A model generated the notes under the pieces. The model had not been told where the DNA came from. It saw only the letters and a list, made by a program, of their open reading frames with translations, and did not search any database. Below are positions 26,319 to 35,344 of a DNA stretch of 64,000 nucleotides, piece by piece. This stretch comes from Guptibacillus hwajinpoensis (GTDB lineage Bacteria; Bacillota; Bacilli; Bacillales; Guptibacillaceae). The DNA lies in assembly GCF_001039475.1 (NCBI RefSeq), contig NZ_LELK01000004.1, positions 93,827-157,826 on the forward strand, in the 5' to 3' direction. The translations under genes were made by a program, and so were the position numbers. How positions within the stretch are numbered: the stretch's first letter is position 1; each line of letters opens with the position of its first letter.

Positions 26319-27696
26319 ACATTGCTTCTTGCTTTCCTTCTTGATCATTTTGTCCTGAAGAACGCTTGATCATTGAAGCTACTACGAAAATAGCAGCTAA
26401 TACGATCGCAACGATAACAAGGAACAAAATATTAGAAGATAGAACTTCCATCAAGCCACCTAGAATGAGTCCAACTACGGCGAAATCTGAATCTCCAAAA
26501 GTTGTCCCTTGGAATCCTAATGAGCCAAGGACTGGAAGAAGAAGAGCTGGCAAGAAGCTGATCATTAAGCCGTTTGCCATTGAGCCAAACACGGCTCCTT
26601 TTCGACCACCAGTAGCATTTCCGAATACGCCTGCTGCTGCACCTGTAAAGAAGTGAGGAACGAGGCCTGGGACAATCACTTTAAGTCCCATAAGTGGTAG
26701 AAGGAACATGCTAATAAGTCCTGCTACGAAACTGAAGAAGAATCCAATAATGACGGCATTGTTCGCAAATGGGAAAACGGCTGGGCAATCAAGCGCCGGG
26801 GTTGCGTTAGGTACGATCTTATCTGCGATTCCTTTAAAAGCAGGGACGATTTCAGAAAGAAGCATTCTAACACCAGCAAGAATGATGTATACACCCGCTG
26901 CGAAAGTAAGTGCCTGCATAAATGAGAAGACTAGAAAATTCGTTCCACCGCTTAGCTCTGATTCAATGAACGAAGGTCCTGTGAAGAGAGCGACGACGAA
27001 GAAAAGAAGAGCCATTGTAAGTGAAACTGACACAGATGTGTCACGTAGGAAATTGAGTGATTTTGGAACTTTAATTTCCTCTGTAGATTTTGAGTTTTTA
27101 CCTACAGCTTTACCTACAACTGCTGCGATTAAATAGCCGAATGTGCCAAAATGGCCGATGGCGAAATCATCACTACCAGTGATTTTTCTTGTATACGGTT
27201 GCAAAAGAGCAGGTAAGAGAACCATAAGAGCTCCGAGAATAATAGAACCAGTTATGATCATAGTAGCTCCAGTAAAGCCACCGGTTGAAAGAATAACAGC
27301 AATGAGGCATGCCATGAACATCGTGTGATGACCTGTTAAGAAGATGTATCTAAAAGGAGTAATACGTGCAAGGATAATGTTCACAACCATACCGAATAGC
27401 ATAATCATGGCTGTTTCTGCACCAAATGCATCCTGTGCTAAGGCAACGATTGCTTCATTATTCGGGATAATCCCTTGAATTTCAAAGGCGTGATCAAACA
27501 TGCTACTGAAGTTATTAAGGGAGGCGACAAGCACGCCAGCGCCTGCCCCCAGAATAACAAATCCCATAATGGTTTTTAATGTACCTGAAATGACATTTGC
27601 TATATCTTTCTTTTGAAGGAGAAGGCCGATAAGGGCAAATAACCCTACAAGAATCGCCGGTGTCCCCAGGATATCTCTCATAATAAGATCGACCAT
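26317..27696 (-). CDS. ulaA: PTS ascorbate-type EIIC permease (UlaA/SgaT), 459 aa
   Basis: Polytopic membrane component of an ascorbate-family PTS. The LTGHHTMFMACLIAVIL and DCPAVFPFANNAVIIGF segments and the overall 10-11 TM pattern identify the UlaA/SgaT family. It lies 3 bp after the EIIB gene. No lactonase, epimerase or decarboxylase genes of ascorbate catabolism follow, so the sugar could be ascorbate or a related acid. RBS GGAGGC. Confidence 0.88.
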   Translation of the reverse strand: MVDLIMRDILGTPAILVGLFALIGLLLQKKDIANVISGTLKTIMGFVILGAGAGVLVASLNNFSSMFDHAFEIQGIIPNNEAIVALAQDAFGAETAMIMLFGMVVNIILARITPFRYIFLTGHHTMFMACLIAVILSTGGFTGATMIITGSIILGALMVLLPALLQPYTRKITGSDDFAIGHFGTFGYLIAAVVGKAVGKNSKSTEEIKVPKSLNFLRDTSVSVSLTMALLFFVVALFTGPSFIESELSGGTNFLVFSFMQALTFAAGVYIILAGVRMLLSEIVPAFKGIADKIVPNATPALDCPAVFPFANNAVIIGFFFSFVAGLISMFLLPLMGLKVIVPGLVPHFFTGAAAGVFGNATGGRKGAVFGSMANGLMISFLPALLLPVLGSLGFQGTTFGDSDFAVVGLILGGLMEVLSSNILFLVIVAIVLAAIFVVASMIKRSSGQNDQEGKQEAM

Positions 27697-27699
27697 GGT

Positions 27700-27975
27700 T
27701 TATGCCTCCTTCAAATTTGCTTCAATCGCCGTCCTTAGCTCTTTTTTGTCCATCAGATTGTTAAGCTTAATAACATTTCGATTGCCATCTTCTAAGTTTT
27801 CAACGATTTCTGTCGATCCTAAGAAGAAATCTGCCGTTTCTGATTTACTCGTTGTGAGATCCGTATGATCAACCTCAGCTTCAATACCAAGATCGTTTAA
27901 GATTGTTTTTACGTTCATTTCTACGATAAAGCTGCTTCCTAGTCCATTTCCGCATACAACAAGAATTTTTTTCAT
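27700..27975 (-). CDS. ulaB: PTS EIIB component, lactose/ascorbate type, 91 aa
   Basis: Small cytoplasmic phosphocarrier. The phosphorylated Cys8 lies in the P-loop-like VVCGNGLGSSF, typical of UlaB/GatB EIIB proteins. It receives phosphate from an EIIA domain, here probably the one fused to the regulator upstream, and passes it to sugar bound to EIIC. ATG 27975 is preferred over 27981 for spacing from AAAGGAG. Confidence 0.88.
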   Translation of the reverse strand: MKKILVVCGNGLGSSFIVEMNVKTILNDLGIEAEVDHTDLTTSKSETADFFLGSTEIVENLEDGNRNVIKLNNLMDKKELRTAIEANLKEA

Positions 27976-27990
27976 TTTCATTCTCTCCTT

Positions 27991-30096
27991 TTAGTTCGAG
28001 TATTTTGATACGAGTTTAATAATGTCTTTTTTTTCTTTAGCGCCATAAATCAAGTCTAGATTTTCTTCTTCAGATAATAAATCTGATAATTGGGCAAGAG
28101 CTTTAAGGTGTGTTTCGTTATCAACTGCAGCGAGTACAATTAACAATTTCACCTGATGCTTATCTTTAGATGAAAAGGATACTGATTCATCTAATCGAAG
28201 CAAGCTCATTCCTACCGTATTGACACCCTCTTCAGGTCGAGCGTGAGGTATGGCAATACCAGGTGCAATAACAACATAAGGTCCCAGGTCTTCAACATTT
28301 TTGATCATCGCATCAATATAAGTTGAACTGATTTGCTCTTTCGTTAGCAGCGGTAAAGCTGCTGTTTTAATCGCTTCTCTCCAATTTTCGGTATGTGATG
28401 CAAATTGAATCGTTTCTTCGTGAAGTAAGTCATTTAACATAGGTTTTTCAAACCTTTCTATTGAGGAGGTGGCTGTTGTTGGTGCGAACAATTGATTTAA
28501 TTCGTTCTTTAATTCTTTCTCGTTCGTAATGGTGCCGTATTTTTTCATGATTTCCATTATAACGTCTGGAGTAGGTGCAGTTTGGTCGTTAGGTGTAGAT
28601 TGCACTTCTTCAATCCAGTGAAGAATCTTCTCTTTTCCCTGCTGTGTCAGAATCGGACTGACAGTAAGTACTGGTAACGATTCATGTTGAAGTGGTGAAG
28701 TAGAGAAGATGTAATCAACTTCATAGTGGTTGTTTAAGAATTGTCTTCTTGAAACCGTTCCGATTACTTCAACGTTTGTCAGAAGCTTTTCTAGTTGACC
28801 TCTTAGAATGTTAGAAGTTCCAATTCCCTTTTCACAAACAATAATCGCTTTACCAAATGTTACGCCAGAAATCTCTTCCTTCTGCATCCACGCACCAAAA
28901 TGCATTGCTAGATAGGCTAATTCGTCATTTGGTAGTTTCTGAGATAGCATTAATTCAATTGGCCAGACAGCACGCTTTGTAATAGAGAAAACCTCTGGGT
29001 ATTCCTCTCGAACAGATGCTGTCAGTTCGTTTGTTGTAGGAACGTTATACTTTAAGCGGTAATAGGTTGGTTTAAGGTGAAGAAAGAGCGCTTCTTCTAG
29101 TTCCTCTCGTTGTTCAAAAAGTATACAAGCATAGACCTGGAATTCGTGAATGATTTCACTAACTACTTTTCTGAGCTTCTCAATCTCAAGGTTTCCTACC
29201 GTACTTACTTCTGAATAGTTCACCCTTGATCCAAGTAGTTGCATCGTGATGAAACAAATCTCGTCTACCGATAGAGAGAGTTTGAATTGATGTTCTAATT
29301 CTGCAGCAATTCGCTTCGCTGCTTCGAATTCTATCGTTAAGGAGACGGCTTGTTTTTCATCTGGATCAAGCTGAATACGGTGCTCACCTTTTAAACGTTG
29401 AAGAAGTACAACGAGCTGAATAGCTAGAACTTGAATCGTCTCATCTGTTAACTCGACCTTTAAGACCGGCTCTATATTCATAATGATTTGCTTCATTGGA
29501 AATAGATTCGAATACGTACTACCTTCATCATTCTGTATCATCGGATACAGAATGTTCGTCATTTCAGTTAACTGCTCGTTTGTTAGAACCTCAGTAATGA
29601 ACCGACTTAAAATTCTGCGCTTATTCTCTTCTTTTCCTTCAACAATGTAACCTTCAGATCGTTCAAATTGTAAGGCTAGATCCTCTTCTTTTAATAGTTT
29701 CTTAACTAGTTTTAAATCTTTTGAGACTGTACCTCGACTAACCTGTGTGCGTTGAATGAAGTCCTGCATAAACACAGGTTGATTTTTCGTAAGAAGTTCT
29801 ACACCAATTAACGTTACTCGTTCCATTTGAGAGTAATGGTATTGCCATTCATTTAACTCCTTCATCAAATCCGGAACGGCTTGTTTGGTTTCTTCTGGAA
29901 GATAATAGCCTAATCCTTGCTTGGTTTGGGTAATAGGAAGATTATTCTCTTCTAACCAATCATTAATCTTCTGCAAGTCATAATGTACTGTTCGTTTTGA
30001 TATACCTAGCTGCTCCATGATCTGGTCGACGGTGACTAAATCAGTTGCGTGAATAAGTTTCGTTAATAGAAATGTACTTCTTTCATCAAGTGGCAT
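27991..30096 (-). CDS. PRD-type transcriptional activator with EIIB and EIIA domains, 701 aa
   Basis: BglG/MtlR-type regulator controlled by PTS phosphorylation. From N to C: a DNA-binding HTH (LVTVDQIMEQLGISKRTVHY), a second HTH region, two PRDs (about 175-385), an EIIB-like domain with the Cys in AIIVCEKGIGTSN, and a complete EIIA-2 domain with the active His in GIAIPHARPEEG. No separate EIIA gene is present, so this EIIA domain may also energise the transporter. It starts the operon ahead of ulaB and ulaA. The start at 30096 fits GGAG with 6-nt spacing. Confidence 0.88.
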   Translation of the reverse strand: MPLDERSTFLLTKLIHATDLVTVDQIMEQLGISKRTVHYDLQKINDWLEENNLPITQTKQGLGYYLPEETKQAVPDLMKELNEWQYHYSQMERVTLIGVELLTKNQPVFMQDFIQRTQVSRGTVSKDLKLVKKLLKEEDLALQFERSEGYIVEGKEENKRRILSRFITEVLTNEQLTEMTNILYPMIQNDEGSTYSNLFPMKQIIMNIEPVLKVELTDETIQVLAIQLVVLLQRLKGEHRIQLDPDEKQAVSLTIEFEAAKRIAAELEHQFKLSLSVDEICFITMQLLGSRVNYSEVSTVGNLEIEKLRKVVSEIIHEFQVYACILFEQREELEEALFLHLKPTYYRLKYNVPTTNELTASVREEYPEVFSITKRAVWPIELMLSQKLPNDELAYLAMHFGAWMQKEEISGVTFGKAIIVCEKGIGTSNILRGQLEKLLTNVEVIGTVSRRQFLNNHYEVDYIFSTSPLQHESLPVLTVSPILTQQGKEKILHWIEEVQSTPNDQTAPTPDVIMEIMKKYGTITNEKELKNELNQLFAPTTATSSIERFEKPMLNDLLHEETIQFASHTENWREAIKTAALPLLTKEQISSTYIDAMIKNVEDLGPYVVIAPGIAIPHARPEEGVNTVGMSLLRLDESVSFSSKDKHQVKLLIVLAAVDNETHLKALAQLSDLLSEEENLDLIYGAKEKKDIIKLVSKYSN

Positions 30097-30365
30097 GGAG
30101 ATCTCCAACTCCCTTACAGTTGCAAAATGATACGGATGAAACAAATCATGATTTGATAGTGCTTAGTATATCGCTTACATTACAAAGATGAAAGGGTTTG
30201 CAATGTTCAGTTTTTGTGATTAGGACATTTGCAAAACTGAACACATGTGTAATTTGAATAGGAGAAAGTTTATTTAAGGAAAATATGGCTAAGGATAAAG
30301 GAATGAAATGGTTATTACTATTTTAGTAGAATTTGTTGTATGTGGTTTAAAAAGGGGTTTGTAGC

Positions 30366-30529
30366 CACATTTCTAAGTTGATTGTAGCGGAAGATGCTCG
30401 ACTCCTGCGGGACTAGCGGGACAGGTGAGACCCCACAGGAGCGTTAGCGACGAGGAGGCTCACCGCCCGCCCCGCGGAAAGCGAGCATCTGCAGCGGAAA
30501 TCAACCACTACTCTTTTAGCAAAAGCAAC
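30366..30529. repeat. GC-rich repeat family 1, near-full copy D (reverse orientation)
   Basis: GAAGATGCTCGACTCCTGCG, GGACTAGCGGGACAGGTGAG, GGAGGCTCACCGCCCGCC and GCGGAAAGCGAGCATC appear in reverse order relative to copies A-C. The terminal arms are eroded. The variable inner loop here reads GGAGCGTTAGCGACGAGG. It ends next to the terminator of the minus-strand gene at 30564. Confidence 0.75.
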
Positions 30530-30537
30530 AAAAATAA

Positions 30538-30562
30538 AAAGTCCTGCTCCCTGGCAGGACTT
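30538..30562 (-). terminator. Terminator of the 95-aa hypothetical gene
   Basis: GTCCTGC and GCAGGAC form a stem with a 6-nt loop. The minus strand continues into T5, then ATTTTTG. It lies directly after the stop of the gene at 30564. Confidence 0.8.
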
Positions 30563-30563
30563 G

Positions 30564-30851
30564 CTAACTGTACGATAAGGTTGACGAAGAGTGCAGGCGA
30601 GGCGTAATTTCCTTTACTAGCTCATCACCTTTGTCTTCTGCATATAAATCGAGCAAATTCTCAGCGATCTTTTGTTCAACTTCATAGGTAAGGCCAGTAT
30701 GATAGTCGATGAGGAAATACATCTTACCGTCTTCATAGACACCTGACAGCAGCTCATACTTATCATGCTCGAAGTGTACTTCTGTGCCATACTGAGTCAT
30801 TTCAAGATAGGTCTCAAAAGGGGTAATGGGAAAAGCTTTTACTTTGTTCAT
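30564..30851 (-). CDS. Hypothetical soluble protein, 95 aa
   Basis: Not recognised. It starts MNKVKAFPITPFETYLEM and contains GVYEDGKMYFLIDYHTGLTY and an acidic helix AENLLDLYAEDKG. The length and mixed charge suggest a small cytoplasmic protein. ATG 30851 has AGGAGG 6 nt upstream; earlier in-frame starts overlap that RBS. It has its own terminator. It lies alone between repeat copies D and E. Confidence 0.65.
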   Translation of the reverse strand: MNKVKAFPITPFETYLEMTQYGTEVHFEHDKYELLSGVYEDGKMYFLIDYHTGLTYEVEQKIAENLLDLYAEDKGDELVKEITPRLHSSSTLSYS

Positions 30852-30952
30852 ATTCATCCTCCTGATCAAATAGTCGTTTTCTATAGGAAGTCTAACCAAA
30901 TAGTAATCTATTTATACATATCAATAGATTGAAAGAGTATAAGTTCTTACTT

Positions 30953-31116
30953 GGCTCTTTTCTAAAAGGTTGTTGCTTTTGAAAGAATTTCTTATATAAA
31001 AAGCCACACTTCGCTAATTGTAGTGGAAGGAGGCTCACCGCCCGCCCCGCGGAAAGCGAGCATCCTGGAACGGAAATTAACCCACGCTTATAGCAACAAT
31101 GTATACGAAAAGAGCC
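30953..31116. repeat. GC-rich repeat family 1, half-core copy E (reverse)
   Basis: About 164 bp with both terminal arms: GGCTCTTTTCTAAAAGGTTG on the left and CAATGTATACGAAAAGAGCC on the right. It keeps only the GGAGGCTCACCGCCCGCCCC / GCGGAAAGCGAGCATCC half of the core. TTACTT lies on both sides of the element (within TTCTTACTT and TTTTACTT), a possible short target duplication. Confidence 0.8.
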
Positions 31117-31248
31117 TTTTACTTACATTATTTTTCTGTGAGATACTTTCTGAAGCTATTACTTTGACATCTTTTAATTTCTGCTGTACCTTAATTCCTA
31201 GTTATTATATATGAATTATCTAGATTTGATGTATGAGGAGGTTAACCA

Positions 31249-32466
31249 TTGAAGAAAGTCTGGTCGAGTTATATAAACGCTTCATTAATTCTGAAGATAA
31301 CCGTTGCACTTATATTGGGAACTGCGGTTGGGTTAGTTTTTGGTGAGGATGCAGCTGTATTAGCGCCACTTGGTGATCTATTAATCAAGTTGCTATCATT
31401 TCTTATTATTCCCTTAGTTCTCTTTACGTTAATTGTGGGAGTTAATCAAACGAAACTATCGAACTTAGGCAGCATGGGTGGTAAGGTATTCCTTTATTAT
31501 TCGTTAACATCTGCATTTGCCATTATTGTTGGGTTAACTGTTGCAAGTTTGTTTGATCCGGGAACAGGATTATCACTTGATCCTGACCAATCGTTTGAAG
31601 TTCCTGAGAATCCAGGTATTATCAGTGTTCTATTAAACATTGTCCCGTCGAATATTGTGACAGCTTTTAATGAAATGAATTTACTTGGAATCATCTTTAC
31701 TGCATTTGCTTTTGGAATTGCGATTTCTTCATTAAGAACATCAGAAAATCATGCTGAGTTAGGGGAACATGTCTACAAAGTTATAGAAGGATTGAATGAA
31801 GCTACTTTTAAAATCATGAACGTAGTTCTTCAGTACGTTCCAATCGGTATCTTTGCGATTATTGCCAAGACGATCGGCAACCAGGGGATAGATACGATTC
31901 TCTCTTTAGGAAACATGATTGCTGTTCTATATATTGCGTTAGTCGTACAAGTTGCCATCTATGTGGTCTTCCTAGTCTTTTTCAAAGTTAGTCCAAAAGA
32001 GTTCTTTTCTAAAGCCCGTACGCCATTGATTACGGCTTTTGCTACGCAGAGTAGTTCCGGTACATTGCCATTAACGTTGAATGCAGCAAATGGTCTAGGG
32101 CTACCAAAAAGCTTGTACGGGTTTAGCTTGCCGCTGGGCGCAACAATTAATATGGATGGCGCTGCTATACGAATTGCGATTTCAGCAGTGTTTGCAGCAA
32201 ACGTTGTTGGAGCACCGCTAAGCTTTACTGATATGCTCATGATTGTAATCGTCGGCACACTAGCCACAATCGGTACAGCAGGTGTTCCTGGCGCTGGAAT
32301 TGTGATGATTGCAACTGTTTTTGCACAGGTTGGTTTACCTATGGAAACCGTCGCGTTATTAACAGCTGTTGATGCATTAGTTGGAATGGGCGCTACAGCG
32401 TTGAACGTAACAGGAGATCTTGTTGGGGCAACGATTATTGGTCGGAAAGAAAAAAATAAGCAGTAG
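31249..32466 (+). CDS. Dicarboxylate/amino acid:cation symporter (DAACS), 405 aa
   Basis: Sodium- or proton-coupled importer of the GltP/GltT/DctP family. The family core is visible: TAFATQSSSGTLPLTLNAA (serine-rich HP1 region), PLGATINMDGAAIRIAI (TM7 NMDG motif) and GTAGVPGAGIVM in HP2. The NMDG and GVPGAG elements are conserved in glutamate/aspartate and C4-dicarboxylate carriers, so the substrate is not certain. The TTG start follows GAGGAGGTTAACCA. A terminator follows at once. Confidence 0.9.
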   Translation: MKKVWSSYINASLILKITVALILGTAVGLVFGEDAAVLAPLGDLLIKLLSFLIIPLVLFTLIVGVNQTKLSNLGSMGGKVFLYYSLTSAFAIIVGLTVASLFDPGTGLSLDPDQSFEVPENPGIISVLLNIVPSNIVTAFNEMNLLGIIFTAFAFGIAISSLRTSENHAELGEHVYKVIEGLNEATFKIMNVVLQYVPIGIFAIIAKTIGNQGIDTILSLGNMIAVLYIALVVQVAIYVVFLVFFKVSPKEFFSKARTPLITAFATQSSSGTLPLTLNAANGLGLPKSLYGFSLPLGATINMDGAAIRIAISAVFAANVVGAPLSFTDMLMIVIVGTLATIGTAGVPGAGIVMIATVFAQVGLPMETVALLTAVDALVGMGATALNVTGDLVGATIIGRKEKNKQ

Positions 32467-32477
32467 ATCGTAGGAGA

Positions 32478-32506
32478 GACCAGGCAATTCGCCTGGTCTT
32501 TTTTTG
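32478..32506 (+). terminator. Terminator of the symporter gene
   Basis: GACCAGGC and GCCTGGTC form a stem with a 5-nt loop and T7 tail. Confidence 0.9.
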
Positions 32507-32582
32507 CATTTCGTGCAATTTATCAGTTTTAATTTAAGGCTCTTTTCTAAATGATTGTTCCTTTTGAAAAAAATTAATCTAA

Positions 32583-32742
32583 GACTATGTTAGCTCTTCT
32601 TGTTGATTTCTCGGTTTTTGGCTCATTCGAGTGAAAGCTCAGTTTCACTCGCCTTTCATCTGAGCAAATGAATTTGCTCGAAGTGATTGGTCACCGCAGG
32701 GCGTAAATGAGCCAAAAATCAACACTGTTCATTAACATAGCC
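32583..32742. repeat. Second folded repeat element (family 2), with internal hairpins
   Basis: An outer inverted repeat, TTTTTGGCTCATT (32615-32627) with AATGAGCCAAAAA (32706-32718), encloses two perfect hairpins: CGAGTGAAA/TTTCACTCG (32628-32651) and GAGCAAAT/ATTTGCTC (32662-32679). Further out GTTGAT/ATCAAC and GACTATGTTAG/TTAACATAGCC pair. A family-1 left arm (GGCTCTTTTCTAAATGATTG) lies just upstream at 32538. It is non-coding and looks like a multi-branched RNA or a MITE-like element. Confidence 0.65.
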
Positions 32743-32866
32743 AATATAAAAGCTGGAATCCTAGCACTTATTTCTGTAAATTACCTTATTACACTTTAAA
32801 TAATCGAAATTTTGTAATAATATTAACTTTAAAGCTTTTATGTACAAAAGGAAATGGGGGATTTGG

Positions 32867-33679
32867 GTGGCGGATCAAATAAAGGGGATATGGAAAGATT
32901 GGCGTTTGCATGTGCTTGTTTTTGCTATTGTTGCGTTAACAGAATGGATTGGGGTGTTTTCGTTTACTGTAGGGCCTGGTGTAGTTCTTCTGTTGCCGAT
33001 GTTGTATGCGATGTTAATTGGACTCGGTTTATTTTTTACACCAGCTGTAAAGAAAATGCAGGCACTCAATGCTGAGCCGTTAATTGTTCTTGGTGTAACG
33101 CTATTAATTGCGAAGATCGGGGTGATTATAGGACCATCTTTACCAAAGCTAATTGAAGCGGGTCCTGCCTTACTGCTTCAGGAGTTTGGCAATCTAGGAA
33201 CGATTTTTATTGCGCTGCCAATCGCGGTTATGCTCGGTTTAAAAAGAGAGAGTATCGGGATGACGCACTCTGTTGCAAGGGAGCCGAACGTTGGATTAAT
33301 TGTTGATAAATACGGATTCAATTCACCTGAAGGAAGAGGCGTTATGGCGATTTATATTTTTGGAACAGTGTTTGGGGCTGTTTTCATGGGAGTTATTTCA
33401 GGGTTCCTTGCGACCATAACCCCAATTCATCCACTGTCTTTCGCAATGGCATCAGGCATTGGGAGTGGAAGCATGATGGCTGCTGCTAGTGGCTCACTCG
33501 TTGCTGCTTTTCCAGCGTTTTCTGATGACATTATTGCTTTCGCAGGAGCGAGTAATTTGCTATCGCTCTCAACGGGTCTTTATATGAGCATTCTTATTGG
33601 TCTACCGCTTACGGAGAAAATGTATGCAGTACTTACTAGAAAAAAACAGAGTAATGCAGAGATTGGGAAGGGGGCGTAA
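32867..33679 (+). CDS. DUF3100 membrane protein, putative transporter subunit, 270 aa
   Basis: Polytopic membrane protein (8-9 TM) that I assign to the DUF3100 family. Features include VGPGVVLLLPMLYAMLIG, HSVAREPNVGLIVDKYG and MASGIGSGSMMAAASGSL, a small-residue-rich motif like those of transporters with internal repeats. The GTG at 32867 has GGGGG 6 nt upstream and is a better start than the ATG at 32840, which has no RBS. It ends 2 bp before the next membrane gene, so the two probably form one complex. Substrate unknown. Confidence 0.75.
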   Translation: MADQIKGIWKDWRLHVLVFAIVALTEWIGVFSFTVGPGVVLLLPMLYAMLIGLGLFFTPAVKKMQALNAEPLIVLGVTLLIAKIGVIIGPSLPKLIEAGPALLLQEFGNLGTIFIALPIAVMLGLKRESIGMTHSVAREPNVGLIVDKYGFNSPEGRGVMAIYIFGTVFGAVFMGVISGFLATITPIHPLSFAMASGIGSGSMMAAASGSLVAAFPAFSDDIIAFAGASNLLSLSTGLYMSILIGLPLTEKMYAVLTRKKQSNAEIGKGA

Positions 33680-33681
33680 GG

Positions 33682-34137
33682 ATGTTATTAAAAAACATAC
33701 AAGAGTGGTCGCTGTTGTTGCTCATTTTCGGAGTCATAGCCTCGTTTGGAAATTGGATCGGATACAGTATTGTTCCACTTTCCGCAATACCAGGAATGAT
33801 TGTATTAATCCTTATTTGCCTTGCTGGACTCATTTTGCAGCACGTTCTACCTGTTAATATACCTAGCGTTGCTTACATAGGAATCATTGGTATTCTCGTA
33901 TCGATGCCTGTTATGCCGGGTTCAGAGTTTGTAGTGAAATGGACGCAGGATATTAACATCCTTGCTCTTGCGACACCAATCCTCGCATATGCTGGAATTG
34001 CGATTGGACGATCATGGACGGATTTTGTAAAGCTAGGTTGGCGAAGCATTGTTGTCGCGATGTTTGTGATGGTTGGTACGTTTCTTGGATCCGCGCTCAT
34101 CGCTGAATTGGTGTTACGTATGCAAGGATTGATTTAA
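33682..34137 (+). CDS. Partner membrane protein of the DUF3100 gene, 151 aa
   Basis: Four or five TM helices. The segment SAIPGMIVLILICLAGLILQ and the terminal helix are typical of a small transporter subunit. It is separated from the upstream gene by 2 bp and has RBS AAGGGGGCGTAAGG inside that gene. An organic-anion or amino-acid exporter resembling the DUF340/LysO group is a guess from size and layout only. Confidence 0.65.
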   Translation: MLLKNIQEWSLLLLIFGVIASFGNWIGYSIVPLSAIPGMIVLILICLAGLILQHVLPVNIPSVAYIGIIGILVSMPVMPGSEFVVKWTQDINILALATPILAYAGIAIGRSWTDFVKLGWRSIVVAMFVMVGTFLGSALIAELVLRMQGLI

Positions 34138-34138
34138 C

Positions 34139-34165
34139 AGACTCCCATTTGGGGGTCTTTTTACT
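34139..34165. terminator. Convergent terminator
   Basis: AGACTCCC pairs with GGGGGTCT and runs into T5 between the membrane pair and the DUF2515 gene. Confidence 0.8.
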
Positions 34166-35270
34166 TTATTGTTGGCAATTTCTCAAGAAGATTGAGCGTC
34201 GAACAGTGTATTTTCTTTACGTCTCCAGACAGGTCGGCAGCTGGGAGTTTGAATAGGTTGAGAGGCTTTAGAGTTGTGAACCAGTCTCCTCTGTGTGGAG
34301 CTGGATGCGTGACATCTTTCCATACTGTGAGGGGCGGGCTATAGATTCTTGGCCCTTTCATGATGGTGCAATTTTTAAGTTCACGCCTTGCGTTAGGTTC
34401 GCCTTCTTTCACAGTGTGGAACAAATGCGGCCAGTAATCTTTTCTCGACCCTGTGTGTGGATGAGATTCTGCCCATTTAAGCACACCATAAACGATAGCA
34501 TCACTAGAAAAAAGCTGTGCATATAGTCTTTTACCAAGGTTGATTCTTTCCTTTACATATAGAAAGTGATGCGCCGTTTCACCGATTAAATTCACAGCTT
34601 TATCATCTTGTTTAGGAAACAGAAGGGTGTTTGTGTTTAATAAGTTCTGTAGTTGAAAGGCAAGTGTATGAAAAACGGTTTGCTGGTAATCTTTCATTTG
34701 AATGAGTCGGGATTCAATGTAATGCTGCTCATTAATAATAAGTCCAATGGTTAACAGATCTACCTTGCCTTTTCTTAGGTAGTTCTCCCAGCACACGTTC
34801 ATAAAGGAAGAGACGTGGAATGCGGGTAAAAGGTGAAAAAGAGACGTAGCTTTTTTCTTGCTTTCACGATAAAGCAGAAGCTGCGGATAAGCATCCTGAA
34901 AAATAAGCCAGTTTCCTCTTTCTAAGAATGAGAAAAAAGCTTCTTGTTGCTTAGGTGAAAGAATACGAGGTAGATACTCTCCTTTTAAATCTGTCATTGT
35001 CCAACCTGCGTTTCGTGAAACAAGGTGGGCAAGGAATGCCCAGTGAATCTCAGGGTGTTGCTGGAAGAAGTCAAGATAAGCTTTTGTTCGTGTAACGTTA
35101 TTTTGGTTGTATGTAGCTGTTTTCTGCTGAATGGTTTCGATAAGCTTTAATTCGTTTGGAGTAAAAGAAGAGGGGATTGGCTGCTTATTTGCATGTTTTA
35201 GCTCTTTTATTAACAAGGATGAAGGGGAGGTATTGAGGGACGAGTGAAACAACGATTTGAGAAATGCCAT
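34161..35270 (-). CDS. DUF2515 protein (YppC-like), 369 aa
   Basis: Soluble Bacillus-specific family of unknown function. Recognisable pieces are NVTRTKAYLDFFQQHPEIHWAFLAHLVSRNAGWTM split over two helices, the LFSSDAIVYGVLKWAE segment and HTGSRKDYWPHLF. The size is close to B. subtilis YppC. It follows the cyclase gene by 74 bp on the same strand and may be its last operon member or independent. Confidence 0.75.
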   Translation of the reverse strand: MAFLKSLFHSSLNTSPSSLLIKELKHANKQPIPSSFTPNELKLIETIQQKTATYNQNNVTRTKAYLDFFQQHPEIHWAFLAHLVSRNAGWTMTDLKGEYLPRILSPKQQEAFFSFLERGNWLIFQDAYPQLLLYRESKKKATSLFHLLPAFHVSSFMNVCWENYLRKGKVDLLTIGLIINEQHYIESRLIQMKDYQQTVFHTLAFQLQNLLNTNTLLFPKQDDKAVNLIGETAHHFLYVKERINLGKRLYAQLFSSDAIVYGVLKWAESHPHTGSRKDYWPHLFHTVKEGEPNARRELKNCTIMKGPRIYSPPLTVWKDVTHPAPHRGDWFTTLKPLNLFKLPAADLSGDVKKIHCSTLNLLEKLPTIK

Positions 35271-35344
35271 GAGTAAACACCCCCACTCTTCTTTCTATAT
35301 ATCTATGATACTCATAGTTAGAAAGAAGAGCGGAGTTCATGGTT

